This document shows positions 33,042 to 44,492 of a stretch of DNA of 64,000 nucleotides, piece by piece. The stretch is from assembly GCA_001599675.1 (NCBI GenBank), contig BCHP01000001.1, positions 6,561,032 to 6,625,031 on the forward strand. The letters are read 5' to 3'. The notes below the pieces were generated by a model that saw only the letters and a list, made by a program, of their open reading frames with translations, searched no databases and was not told where the DNA came from. A program made the translations under genes and the position numbers. Source of the stretch: Basipetospora chlamydospora (Eukaryota > Ascomycota > Sordariomycetes > Microascales). Each line of letters begins with the position of its first letter. Positions within the stretch are counted from its first letter, which is position 1.

Positions 33042-35738
33042 CTACCGGGGCATCATTTCCCGTATGACAGTCAGGTACCCCATCCTGAGCATGGGCGCCG
33101 GGCTAAAGCCCAGGCCCGCATACGGCCTCGGAGCAGACTCGAGCGTCGTGAGGCCGCCGAGGCCATCGCCCTGCTCCCCGTCCCCACCCTGCGGCGCACC
33201 GCTGCCGCTGCCGCTGCCGCCCGAGCGAGCAGTCGCCATGTCCGCGAGGTGGTGCAGGTTCTCCCGCGCGAGCTTCTCCACCGACGGCGTCGCAGCGCCC
33301 GGGTTCGGCGACGCCATCGCCGCGAGCCTCTCCTCGACAATGGCCCTCACAGCGCCATTCCAGGCCGACGGCGGCAGCGGCGAGTCGCGCATGTTCCGTA
33401 GCGCCTCGGTGGCCTCGTCGCGCCTCTTGGCCACCGTCGCCAACTCGAGGAGGCACAGCGCCGTGAGGCTCGTGAGGTGGTGCGTGAAGGGCGAGACAAA
33501 GTCCGGGTTGTCGAGGAGGAAGGCCAGCGCGGATCGGGCGGCGGAGGCGAGGGTCAGGGAGAGGGCGTCCGGGTCGAGGAGGAGCGTGAGCAGGCGGGCG
33601 TGCCAGTGGGCGAGGTGCACCTGCGGGGCGTGCGCGGGCGTCAGGTGCTCCGGGAGTTCCGCGCGGGCGTCCTCGAGCCAGGTGTGCAGCCACTCGGGCA
33701 TCTCCAACTCGTTGGGGGACCGGGCGACTGGCGGGTCTTCCAGATTTGAGCACAGATTCGCCGCTGCACCGAGGAGTTTCGTGAACCCTTGACCGAGAGA
33801 GAGGGGTTAGTACATATAAAAGAGTCTTGGGGGTCGGGCGGACTGGCAGCTTACGTAGGAAGTAGTAAAACGGCTCGCCGAGTAAAAGAGGCAGCCTCGC
33901 CGGCGCTATCATGTCCCGCCTGTGGATAAGGGTGTGTGTTGCGGTTCCCAGCGCGTGCCACCTGTCGAGCGCAACAAGGGCCCACCACGTCCGCGTCCGC
34001 GAGAGCTCGTCAACTTGGGACGTGGTGTCTCGTTCCGCCGTTGGCCTCTGGGTGTGCTTGTGAAGCCTCCTGGCAAGCGCTCCGCTGACAGCCCCTCCGA
34101 GAACAGTCGACGCTGGTGGGCCAGGGGCGTTGGGCGGCCTGTTGTTTGCCTCCACAAGGAGCAGGACCAGCGTTTGGATATAGGTGAGATCAATGGCCTG
34201 GCGTTTGGCTGGCGCTGCTTGTGCTGCCGACAGTTCCCAATCGAGGAGGTTTCTGTACGCTCGGCTGGCATCAGATGGGCCAGGTAGCGCCGCTCGAATC
34301 GAGTAGGACGAAACCGTAGACGAGAGCATCTCGAGGAATGCATCCTGGAGCGGCTTAGGGCACTGTGCCAGCTGTGCCTCGAGCCGTTCCCTACTTTCGG
34401 ACAGGAAGGGCATGGTAGGATGGATGGCCCCCATATAACTTGGGGAGTGTTAGCGGGTGGAAGGATCATCGGACGCAGAGTAAAAGGGGACATACGAGTC
34501 AAAGACAATAGCGGGGATTTCGCAACGTGGATTTGACCCCGGGCTTATTATGTCCGACAGCCGTACATCCGCGCTAGTCCTAGGCTGTTGCGGGCTGGAT
34601 TCTGGTGACTCTGAGCGCGGGACAAGGTTGCTAGGGGAATAGGGTGTCCGGTAACGATGGTCAGGGAGAGCGGCGCCAGGGGCGGGTTGCAGAGGCCTGG
34701 GTTCAGAACTCCAGAGTATAGCTCGAGAGGGCGCGGGGGTCGTCGTCACGCTGCCGGCCGACATGGTGGAAAAGGAGCGCTTCGTACCGCGATCCTCACC
34801 AGGTCCTGGTCATTGTTGTTAGTAACATCCCAAGCGGGACGTGTACGTGGTTTAGGATCGTCGAGCACATAAACAGAGAAAGCCAACGAACCTTGTACCA
34901 ACTGTTCTATACTGCCAATGCGATCCGCCAACTCCTTAATGTATCTATGACCGGTCAGTCAGCCATCGGAAGGCGCGAAGAGAACGTCGGAGCGGAGCAT
35001 AGGGTGCACATACCCTTTACTCGGGCCGCGCTTTTGGGGGATGCGACTGAAGAGACAAGGAATGTTGGACCGTCTGCAGCTGGAGCATACGGCATTGCCA
35101 GCATCCGTCTGCGCGTCACATTTGACCTTCTTCCTCCGGCACTCGTCACAGGCGCGTGAGACCTTGGAACGTTTCTTGGGCCCTAGATCGTAGTGGGTGG
35201 CGGAAGTGTGATCCAGAGGCATGGGCAGCGCCAGCGCCATCTGGTCGGTATGGTGAGGGTCCGGGTCGCCGTAGTGGTGCACCTGGCCCGCTTGGTCCTG
35301 TTGCCTGTGCTCATGCTCGGAAACTTGGTGGTGGTGGTGATGGTGGTGCTGGTGCTGCGTGGGTTCGGGTTCGGGTTCGGGTTCGGCTGCGGGCCCTGGC
35401 GGGGGATGCGGCATGATTGTGCGAAGGGAGGGGTCCGAGACGCTGTCCATGGCCACCTCGCCGCCGCTCGTGGGCAACAAGGAGGACTCCGTCCCTGCAA
35501 GGTCCTGGCCGAGCTGTGCAGCGATCTGGAGCTCCCGTATATTGTGTGGCTCGATGTCTGCTTGCGGCGCCTGCTGCGGCCGCTCCCTGTTCGGCGACGC
35601 CGGCGGTTCGGGCTTTGGGTGGGCGCCTTGATCCATGGGCGCGGTGTTCTGGCCGTCGCGGAGGTAGAAAGAGGCGGATGTTTCCATGTAGTCCGTGGCC
35701 GGAGTTGGGTACGTTTGCATGGCAACCGCCCGAGCCAT
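33042..35738 (-). CDS. Zn(II)2Cys6 transcription factor, RGT1/COL-26-like
   Basis: Minus-strand exons are 35738-35014, 34944-34892, 34805-34496, 34438-33855 and 33787-33042, in phase throughout, giving 805 residues. The open frame extends further upstream, but its first ATG is 35738. The zinc cluster starts at Cys197 as C-x2-C-x6-C-x10-C-x2-C-x6-C (CDECRRKKVKC then CSSCRRSNIPC). It is preceded by KKRSKVSRA and followed by KRGPSKGYIKELADRI. This flank is typical of RGT1-type regulators, which act in glucose sensing and sugar-transporter or glycosidase control; the assignment rests on that block. Before the cluster lie Glu-Pro and His repeats (35320-35395). Exon 4 carries the fungal transcription-factor middle region (DELSRTRTWWALVALDRWHAL). 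Exon 2 is only 53 bases. The target genes cannot be inferred. Confidence 0.9.
35320..35395 (-). repeat. In-frame His and Glu-Pro repeats in the zinc-cluster protein
   Basis: The minus strand reads an EPEPEPEP block (GAACCC-type hexamers) followed by about eight consecutive His codons. They are trinucleotide and hexanucleotide expansions inside the disordered N-terminal region and would be length-variable between strains. Confidence 0.7.
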
Positions 35739-36964
35739 CCACTCTGCCTGTCTATTGCCTGACACGGACTGCGCTCATGGGGCGTACGTGGGGTCGACGG
35801 GCTGCTTGGGCCCGGGGTCCCTCGTATGGGTTTCGGGGCTTTGGATATAGGATATTTCCCCTTGTGGATTGGATTGGTGCGAAGGACGGAGCTGTTTCGT
35901 CTCAAGACGGAAGAGAGGGCCTGGCAGGGCGAAGGTCTCGGTGCGACTAGAGGCTTTTTTCCCGAAGCCAATGGGTGCTGGCGCAAGCGTGAACCGCGGT
36001 CAATGGTCAATGGCGTCGCATGCGCATACGGATCGGCGGCCGCGACACTCTTATGACGGTGGGCGAGGGCAGTTGGATGCTACACATCAAAATGGCTACC
36101 CGTTTCGGCAAGGTTAGTCGCATTCCGCCAAAAGAAAATGTCGGTGTCGCGACGAGACATTAGTGCTCTTATTGGTTCCTGGGCAAGCCATCCAGACTGT
36201 GGATGGACTTGGACTGCACCGAGGATGCGGCGAGAGCCGGGAGGCGGAATGGAGAGGGCCATTGTATTAATACAACAGAAGGGATGATTGAAGAGGTACG
36301 AGTAAAGGGTACGGGACACATAGAAGCGAGCGGGTAGCATCAATGAGGCGGGTTCAAACACACGACATACCAGAGTTGGAGACCAGAAACGGGACGGGGC
36401 GGCGGGCGCGTTTTGGATGACTTTCTGGGCGCGAATTGGCTGAGGTGGTGGTTGAGCGGAAAGGAAGAACAAAAGTGCCGAGAAATCGAGAGGACAGGGC
36501 AGGGGGTGTAATGCGTACTCCAATGTACTACGGAGTATGTGTATCGTATATGTGGCGCTGAGGTTCCGGCGCTCCGCTCCGACTTGGCGAATTGGTGAGT
36601 GAGCTCGACTTGGATGCAGCCGAGTTGAACTGGGATTGAGATGCCAGTGCGCTGTGGTGGAATTCAATGTGTCCAGTTGGGACTGATAAAATGCCAGTGG
36701 TGCCAGTGAAGTGCAGTGCTGCCTGTCCGGTGTTTTGGGTCCTGGAATTTCCGGCTCCAGGGGCCTGCCCCACTATAGCTTCCTCCCACACGTTTCGTAA
36801 TACTCCGCAGCCAGCAGCTGTTAAAGGGTCTCAGGCTGGGCCTGCCAACTTGAAGCTTCCACGTCCACTGCACACGATAAAAACCTGCAGTTGAGTCGAG
36901 GTTAGAAGCTTGGACCACCCGATCTCAAATTACTGTCAAATCACTCACAACCCTCGGAAATGAT

Positions 36965-37005
36965 AAGACGAGACGAGACGAGATGAGATGAGATGAGATG
37001 AGATG
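36965..37005. repeat. Pentamer array (GAGAC)n(GAGAT)n
   Basis: About three copies of a GAGAC pentamer pass into five copies of GAGAT. The two halves differ by a C-to-T change that has spread along the array. It lies in spacer DNA. Confidence 0.8.
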
Positions 37006-40000
37006 CCCCCAACACCCAAAGTCATCAGAAGGCGAGGTTTCCGCTCTCGACTCACAAGTAAAACGTCTCGCGCTGTCCCTTATCTTTCGTAATCCTGTCT
37101 CTTCTCCTTCTCGTTTCGTTTCATGGGCCGGACCACAAAAGGATCCTTCATTTCCGGTCCTGGATTCCTGGCTCATCCCACCCCTCATCAACAGCGTTCC
37201 TGTCGGTAATCCAAGGTTGTCTCCGACTGGTGGACTTGGCGGCGTGTGCTTTTTTCTTCAACTTCGGCCGGAGCCACGTCCTCACATTCCCCGCCCGGGC
37301 GAAGATGGGGAGAAAATCGACTGGCAGCGGGCTCAAACTCGCAGGTTGGTTATTACTGCCTGGTTTCGAGATTGCTGACGATCCTGCTTCTTGGTTTCGT
37401 CTGCGACCTGGCTAAGCAGGGCTTGCTTGCGAGAAAAGGGAGTTATGCTTCTGTTATTAGGCCGGATGACCAGAATCCTAGTGTCGAGGTTTGCCAGCGG
37501 CCCAACGCGAGTTTTGATGCCAGCTTCTCCGTTCGCTTCCTGAACCTCGACTTGCTTGCAATGTACTCCGTACGAGGGCGATGGAGCTGGGGAGTTTGGT
37601 TCGGGGTAATGGTTCCTGGTTGGGTCCCTTTCTCTCCCCTTTCTAATCTCCCCGTCCTCTCCGGATCGGTGCAACTCTGCTGGTCTGCAGCCAGGAGGTG
37701 GTATTAGTCCGCTGCCCGCGATCTCTGCCGCGGCTCGCGCCTACCCCTCACTGGCCAATCGTGGTCCGGAAATGAGATGTCCGACTTAGAGGCCGAGACA
37801 AGGCCGGCCGTCGGGGGAGAGAGCGCAGATGAGTCCCAGTGATAAGGAAGGCCTGGCGGGGAGCGGGGGGTTCTGGGTGTACTCGATGGTTGGAGTCGGG
37901 GGCGGAAAAGGGGAGGCTGTGATGAGGCTGCCCCGAAATCACGCGGCGGATGAGCAGTGCGACTCCGCCAAGGAACCTTTGCCCAGCACCAAGACCACAG
38001 ATCAGTATTATTATAATGCCTGATAACGGCCGAGGAAACCCCTCGGCAAGTGTCATATAACCATTGGATATCAGGCTGGGGGTCTTCTGCGACGAACCGG
38101 CACCCTGCAGCTTACATTGTTACAAGGCCCTCTTTGTCGGCCCCACGGGGAAAGTTCAGGATACAACTGGGATACCACCAGTACGACACTTCGGCCGGCC
38201 GGGGTCTCCGCTCCAAGTCTTGCGGGGAGAGAGGTATGGTATGTGTGTTTCGCTGGAACGTCTCCTCGGCTGCCACCGCCGCGGGGTTTGGAGGCAGCCA
38301 CATGCAGGGTCCTGGGGAGAGGAGTGAATACCCTCTTGGCCTAGCAACCGCGGGGCATCCTTCCTGTCCCCAGACGACAATAACTTGGCTGTTACAAAGT
38401 ACAAGAAGTTTTCCCATCATCTTCTTCCCTGGACCGTGCACGGCGAGGCCGGTCACTGCTCGTACATGGTGATTGCGATGATGAAGGCAAACGCATGGTC
38501 ACACTTAGATTGACCCCCCGGCTCAGACGCCTAATTTGGTTGATGGCTCCATCCGAGTACGGATAGAGGGACAGGTCAAGTTCGCTTCTAGCTCATCCCA
38601 TGATCCAGGCGCAGACAGCAGTCAAGACGGGACTCACTCCTTCGGCTCGCTCCACCATTGACCCGGCTCGCCGGCAGAATAGCGAGCGTAGCCTGTATTG
38701 TCGACAGCGCTTGGAAGTCCCTGCGGGAAGACTTTCAAGTCCCCTAAAGAAGTCTTTACCCTCCTCTACGAAACACGCGATTACAAGCACAGTATCTATA
38801 GACATGCGGACATGTGACTACATGCAGGCAAAGGGAAAAGGGAAAGAAAGAAATAAAAGAGAAAACTTGGGAGATGGGACGGGCTCACGGAAACGCCTCT
38901 TCCGCGAGCCGGGTGGCAGTTGGCAGATCACGGCAACGCATGATTTACCTGGGGAACGGATTGTTGTCTGGGCAGGAAAGAAACAAAAGGGCGCCACGCG
39001 AGGGACGTGGCAGGGTCGTGCTGCTACAAGACCGACGATGCGTTCCAGTTCCTGAGAGGGATATCAAACAAACCCGGTCCGAATACACAGGCTGGGCACC
39101 TTGGGTAGGACCAACCGTCCGTCGCTCTTCATCCTCCACGCGATGCTTGAACGACAACATGCCTCCGGATATATTTCGAAAAGACGGCCCCTCTCCCCCG
39201 CCCGCTGCCTGCGAGTAAATACATCGAGCCTCTTGCATCCCATGATCTATGAGGCGGCCCATCTCACGGCCACTCGGGGTCCCCGCTCTCCCCTCGCTCC
39301 CCCACTCCTTGGCTCCTTCATTCCCTCTCAGCAAAGATGCTTGACTTTTCGTAATTGCTCACCTGAGCTTTTACTCGTGGCCACGGGAGAAGGCAGGGCG
39401 GGGTCAATATCAGATGGTTTTCTGGGCGGCTGGATGCCCATTGCGGGAGGCGACCGTGACCTCAATACCTGCACGATCACTGCACGATCACTGATATGCG
39501 ATATTCCGATCATCATGTAGCCCCAAATTAAGGCTCGGAAGGAGTCGATCCATGTCGGGCCTCAAGAGTGAAGCCGTTTGAGTCTCGGGACTCCCGGCGG
39601 TCACAGCCACTCTATCAAGTGACTCCGGGACCCCGGGACTTCGGCGCGCGGACGTGGGAAGATTTGGGATATCAAATACCCTATCCAGTTGCGGTACCCA
39701 TCTTCCCTAATCAGCAACTGGAGAGCAGTGGTGAAAGACGGTGCCCCCCTGGCCCCTGCTGTCCTCTCACCCCTACGAGAACCATACACATACCATAGTG
39801 GTCCTCCTCCGCATTGCAAACGCCGATTGTTCCAGGGCAAGGGCACCCCCATTCCGCGACGGATAATAAAACGCCGAGAGAATGGTAAAGAAAGGTACGT
39901 CTTCGGAGCCACGGCTTCGCAAGCCGGATTACCCTCCCGAAGTGGGTTTCGCGGAGCATCATCTTTCTTTAGCCGGGAGGAAACGCCAGCACAGCACACA

Positions 40001-41161
40001 GCAAAAGCCAAGCCAAGAAAAGCAAGCACTGACCCGAACCAAGACGGGATATACTATTTACCGTTGCTGCGTGTTATTGTTCTACTTATTTCCGACGAAC
40101 CCGCGTATCTGTACTTTGATAGGCAGCGCCCATCTCAAGGCCTCTCAACTCGATGTGCGCCCCAAGTCCCCTGCTACAGCATCACGGCGCACAAGGCCCG
40201 ATTTCCTCCTTGAGCCGTGCATGTATGTTTTGTGTCACGTATGATAGGCGCAGATGGGTATGCCTGGTGCGCGTACGGGATAAGTGGCCGCACACACACC
40301 AGCTGAAGCGATCCACGTCCCAAGCTGGCACATCACTGATCGTCCGGCTGTTGGACCGCACAATCCACGGTAGATGCGGGATGCCAGTCTCGCCCTCGAT
40401 CAGCGTAGGAAGACCTAAGTCGGAAACAAAGCTAGATTACTACTCCGTACACGCCGTACTGAACGCGACGAACTTTCCGCGAAGAAGAAGACGCACTACC
40501 ATGCTGAACAAGTTCACCCGGGTGCCGGCGAAGAACTTCTGTTAACCAGGGTTACTACTCTATGGTGGTGTGCCTATTTCTATATCTGGAACAGGGTCTA
40601 CTCTCTCTACAGGCGGTCGGTTGCACACACATTTCCTGCCGGCAAGGGACGCGATGAACTGACTCGAGCCTGAGAAGGAACAGTAGGTGTGGCACGGCAC
40701 GAAGAGAAAATAAACATGGACTCTCGACGGCTAGCAGATTGTGGCTTTAGTATATACCGGGTACTAAACGGATGCCCCGTGCCCCGATATACACAGGACA
40801 CGGTAAATCTTCGATCTTCGAACCCACACACGCCCCTACCCTCCCCACCCACATCCATTCCCGTGTCGTTGTTTCCCGTCCCCGCGACACCCCCGCAAAT
40901 ATCTTCTCTTCCTTTCCCTTTTCCTCTTCGATACTTCCCAGTGGTTACTGTGACATGCCCACCAGCCTGAATGGTAGGGTGGTAAAGGGGCGGTGGAGAG
41001 AGGCAGGGTTGATATCTCCCGTCTCTTCGGGCAATCTTTCCCCATGTCCGGGGATAGAGAGGGAGGAGAAGGAAAGAGGCGGGGATACTCGGCGTTTCAG
41101 CCTTCACGGGTGACTGGATGGGTAACTGCATGCTGCGAGCCAAGAGAACACAACAGCACTG

Positions 41162-41206
41162 TGCGTGCGTTACGCACGCAGGATGAGAGAGAGAGAGAGA
41201 GAGAGG
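41162..41206. repeat. Inverted repeat plus GA microsatellite
   Basis: TGCGTGCGT and ACGCACGCA flank a single T (41162-41180), a perfect 9-base dyad. Four bases later about ten GA units follow (41185-41206). The site lies about 75 bases beyond the stop codon of the minus-strand SET gene, in or near its 3' region. Confidence 0.75.
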
Positions 41207-41280
41207 AGGTATGGGCGGGAGAACTCGAGGTAGCATCGACTTCCCGGAACGCCGGGCTCAGTTTCTCATCCAAAATTCCT

Positions 41281-42018
41281 TCATCCGCTCTCTTCGGGTA
41301 TCCTGTGGCCCCAGAAGCCCTTGCCGTAGCTGACGAGGATCTCCTCCCCCTTTGCGATGCCGGATGCCGCCGCTGGCGCAGCCGAATTGCCCTTGGAATT
41401 ACCGTTGCTGTTGCTGCTGCTGCTGCTGCTGCTGTTGTTGCTGCGGGCGCCTTTTTTTGCGTTGCCGTTCTGCTTCTGCTTCGCCCTCTTCTTCCCCTCC
41501 GGCAGGACGAATAGCGCCATGCACCGCTCCCCGTGCCTCGCGCTCCAGACCTCCCTGAACTCGGCGTTGGGCCGGGACCCGATGCCGCGGTAGTCGTTCA
41601 CGAAGCGCGCCTCGTTGCCGCACCGGCTGGCGTCGACGGCCACCCCGGCGTCCCTGTCGAGCCAGAGGTCGTAGTCCGACCCCTCGGCCGCGGGGTCGCC
41701 CTCCGGGTGGACCGTCCCCAGGTACAGGAGGATGAAGGCGCCCGGGCGGAGGGCCCTCGTCGCGAAGAGGCCGTGCTGGCCGTTGGCTGGGTGGGTTGGG
41801 CTTGTTATGGGGGTGATCTTGACGTGTGGGTAGGGGGTTTTGGTGAGCTCGGGGCTTATGGATGGGATGGGTGGGGATGACGGCGATGCTTCGGGGGACG
41901 AGCTCGGAGGGCTAGGGGTTTTGATCACGGGCATGTGGTGAGATTTCGTGAGGAGGGCCGAGTGGGAGGGTGAGGTTAGGTAGGGGAAGCTAGGAGGCCA
42001 GTTCTTAGGAAGCGCCAT
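41281..42018 (-). CDS. SET-domain protein (putative lysine methyltransferase)
   Basis: A single exon gives 245 residues, with the first in-frame ATG at 42018. The first 75 residues are Ser/Pro-rich. The SET fold starts near residue 78 with GQHGLFATRALRPGAFILLYLG. It continues with ARFVNDYRGI (about 137-146), the place of the usual RFxNHxC motif, and closes with KGEEILVSYGKGFW, which supplies the Tyr of the active site. The His/Cys of the canonical motif are replaced by Asp/Tyr and no post-SET cysteines are present, so it belongs to the small, divergent fungal SET group whose targets may not be histones. Between these motifs a Lys-rich stretch and a Ser/Asn run of about 18 residues interrupt the domain. 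It is divergent from BFR2, with 565 bases between starts. Confidence 0.85.
   Translation of the reverse strand: MALPKNWPPSFPYLTSPSHSALLTKSHHMPVIKTPSPPSSSPEASPSSPPIPSISPELTKTPYPHVKITPITSPTHPANGQHGLFATRALRPGAFILLYLGTVHPEGDPAAEGSDYDLWLDRDAGVAVDASRCGNEARFVNDYRGIGSRPNAEFREVWSARHGERCMALFVLPEGKKRAKQKQNGNAKKGARSNNSSSSSSSNSNGNSKGNSAAPAAASGIAKGEEILVSYGKGFWGHRIPEESG
41399..41455 (-). repeat. Ser/Asn codon expansion inside the SET gene
   Basis: On the minus strand a run of AGC and AAC codons (CAG/CAA-type trinucleotide repeat) encodes consecutive Ser then Ser/Asn/Gly. It lies inside the SET domain between the conserved middle and terminal motifs, so it is probably a surface loop. Confidence 0.8.
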
Positions 42019-42583
42019 ATCTTTTGATAGATGGTATGCCCGTGTTCCTGGGTTCGCCCGTGTGCCCCGTATATAACGAGAGGTGGCGGATTCTCCTCTA
42101 GAGTGTGTTGCGTCGTTGGCGGCTTCAGGTAACAATAGCGGCCTTGGTGCGAAAGACGCCGAGGCTTGCAAGTATGGGAGAACACTGAGGGATGCAAAGA
42201 GCTGGAAACGCTTTGGCTTCTTCAGCCGCTCATAAAACGACGATACCGAGAGCCCCTCGATCGAATACCTCAAATGTCACGACGAAGATTATCTCACGTT
42301 AAATCGATGACTCCCCAGTTCATGAATCTTGAGATGAGAGATGAAGATGAAGATGAAAGATCAATTCAATTCAGGGCACCTCAGCTTCAAGCTGGAGAAA
42401 GTGGGGTGGCGGGGTCCGTCCAAGATTTGTGCCGTACCTGACCGCCCAAAAGTCCAAGTTCGGGGTGTCTCTCAAAAAATTCTGTCTTCGTCTTCATCCT
42501 CAATCGGTGACCCTTGCCAACGGCTTCATTTCGTAACTAATACTGACGTCGCGCGACGTCTCTCAAATCCCGACGACATCAAG
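42019..42583. promoter_or_regulatory. Divergent promoter between the SET gene and BFR2
   Basis: 565 bases separate the two start codons, so both promoters should lie here. No TATA box or known factor site was recognised with confidence. Confidence 0.5.
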
Positions 42584-44492
42584 ATGGCACCTAAATCGAA
42601 ATCGCGTCACCCGCTCTCTGAGCTGGAGGATCGCGCCCCGAAAGGTACGATCTTGCAGACTGCACGTCCTGCTTGAAGGCCGCCCCGCCCTGCCGTCTGT
42701 CTACCCGAACTCCTGGCTAATAACTATGGTTGGTGTTTTGTAGATTTCGATCCGGAAGATACCCGAGACCCTAATGTCGATAGCGATGATGAGGACAGTG
42801 ACGATGAGCAAGTCGCCACGGAACATTACGTTTCGGTTGGGTATGTTAAGGGCAGCCTTCTATGCGATGCGTCGGTTGTCGCTCAGCCGGTCAGCGGACG
42901 TGATCTAATCGGGGATGACTTGTAGGAAGAGCAAGCTCCGGCAAAAAGAGCCCCTGGCCCTAGGACCGCAATACCAAGGCGCACGCGTGTCGCGCGAGGC
43001 GCTAGAAAACAGCGACGGCGAAGGCGACGAATCTGGCTCCGACGAAGAGGACGAGTATGACGACCCGGATGAGGCCGATCTCGAGGTCGCCGAGGCGGCA
43101 GCCGCGGGCGAGGACCCAGAGATTGACAGCGACGAGGCCTTCGGCAGTGGGGACGAGGAAAGGTTCAAGGGGTACACGTTTAGGGGCAGCGCCCACGGAC
43201 CGGCACGGAAAAGGAGACCCGTTGCTTCCGACTTCATGTCCGATGATGACAAGAAGAAGGCCGGGACTGAGGATGATGAGGATGAAGAGGATGGAGAAGA
43301 AGAAGACGAGGAAGATGAAGACGATGATGAGGACGACAATGGCGCGGACCTCTCGTCCGATGGCTCCGGCGATGTTGACATGAACGGCACGGGAGAAGCC
43401 TCCGGCTCCGAAGCAAGCGACGACTCCGACGGCGGCGCACCCCTAGGGTCGGGATCCGACGAGGAGATGGATTCGGACGACGACTCTTCGCCCAGGGAAA
43501 CCGGCACGAAAAAGAACGCCTCGAACAGTGATGTCTCCAAGGATAAGAAGCCCTTCCTTTCGTCCCTCTCGGAGTCGCAGCGCCTGGACGCCGAGAAGGG
43601 CATCGCCGTGCGCCAGCAGAGGAAGATTTTCGACGGTCTGTTGAACCTACGCGTCAGGCTCCAGAAAGCCCTCGTCTCCGCCAACACATTCGGCCACGTC
43701 ACCGACCCCGACGACGACGGGGCCGGGCGAGAGGCCTACGAGGCCGCCGAAGAGGCCGCCCTCAAGCTGTGGAGCACCATCGACGACCTCCGCTCGGGCA
43801 TCAACGGCTCCCGCGCCGGCGAGAAGAGGAAACGCGAGGATCCGGACGTGTCCACGTCCACGTCCACGGTATGGGGCTACATGGCCGACGATGAGACCAT
43901 CGCCAAGGACCATAGGGACCGGACGTTAGACAAGTGGTCCTCCCGCGTCAATGCAACGACGGTCCGTCTCGGCAGCGGCAAGCTGAACCTCAACGGTACC
44001 GGCAAGGACGCCCTGTCCGACGTGCTCGGCGAACAGCTCGCCGACCGCTCGCGCCTCGTCAAGAGGGCTCGCGTCCCGCGCTCGTGCGCGCCCGCCCAGG
44101 CGGCCAAGCGCGTCCGCGAGGACCCCCGCATCTACGATGACGCCGACTTCTACCAGGCCCTCCTCAAAGAGCTCGTCGACCAGCGCTCCGAGGACGCCCT
44201 CGCGGGCGCCGGGCCGGGGGCCGCGACGGTGCAGTGGGGCGCGGTGAAGGAGGCCAAGACGTCGAGGGTCGTGGACAGGAAGGCGAGCAGGGGCCGGAAG
44301 ATGCGCTTCACGGTGCACGAGAAGCTCGCCGGGTTCATGGCCGCCGAAGACAGGCGGTCGTGGGAGGATGAGGCCATCGACAGGTTCTTCGGGACGCTGT
44401 TCGGGCAGAGGATGGCGCTGCACGAGGCGGAGTCGGAGTCGGAGGATGAGGTTAATGCCGAGGAGGCTGGGCTGAAGCTTTTCAGGTCGTAA
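42584..44492 (+). CDS. BFR2: BFR2/AATF rRNA-processing protein
   Basis: Exons are 42584-42644, 42744-42840 and 42926-44492, giving 574 residues. The ATG 42584 sits in a good context (AAGATGG). Bfr2/AATF works in the nucleolus as part of the early small-subunit processome, needed for 18S rRNA maturation. Evidence is the family layout. The N-terminal part contains DFDPEDTRDPN and a motif with SVGKSKLRQ split by intron 2. A long Asp/Glu/Ser-rich acidic segment covers about 60-240. The AATF leucine-zipper-like region follows (AEKGIAVRQQRKIFDGLLNLRVRLQKAL). The C-terminal TRAUB domain contains DRKASRGRKMRFTVHEKL and ends in FFGTLFGQRM. In a family known to be essential in yeast, all expected parts are present and unbroken. 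Confidence 0.93.

Larger units (their letters stand above)
35739..41280. other. Gene-free stretch of about 5.5 kb
   Basis: It runs from the zinc-cluster start (promoter at the left) to the SET gene stop. Short frames on both strands show no domain. Features seen are a GAGAC/GAGAT pentamer array (36965-37005), TACTCCGTA words at about 36533, 37564 and 40441, and a GA repeat with an inverted repeat near 41.2 kb. A long regulator promoter, a non-coding RNA or an unrecognised fast-evolving gene remain possible. Confidence 0.5.
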
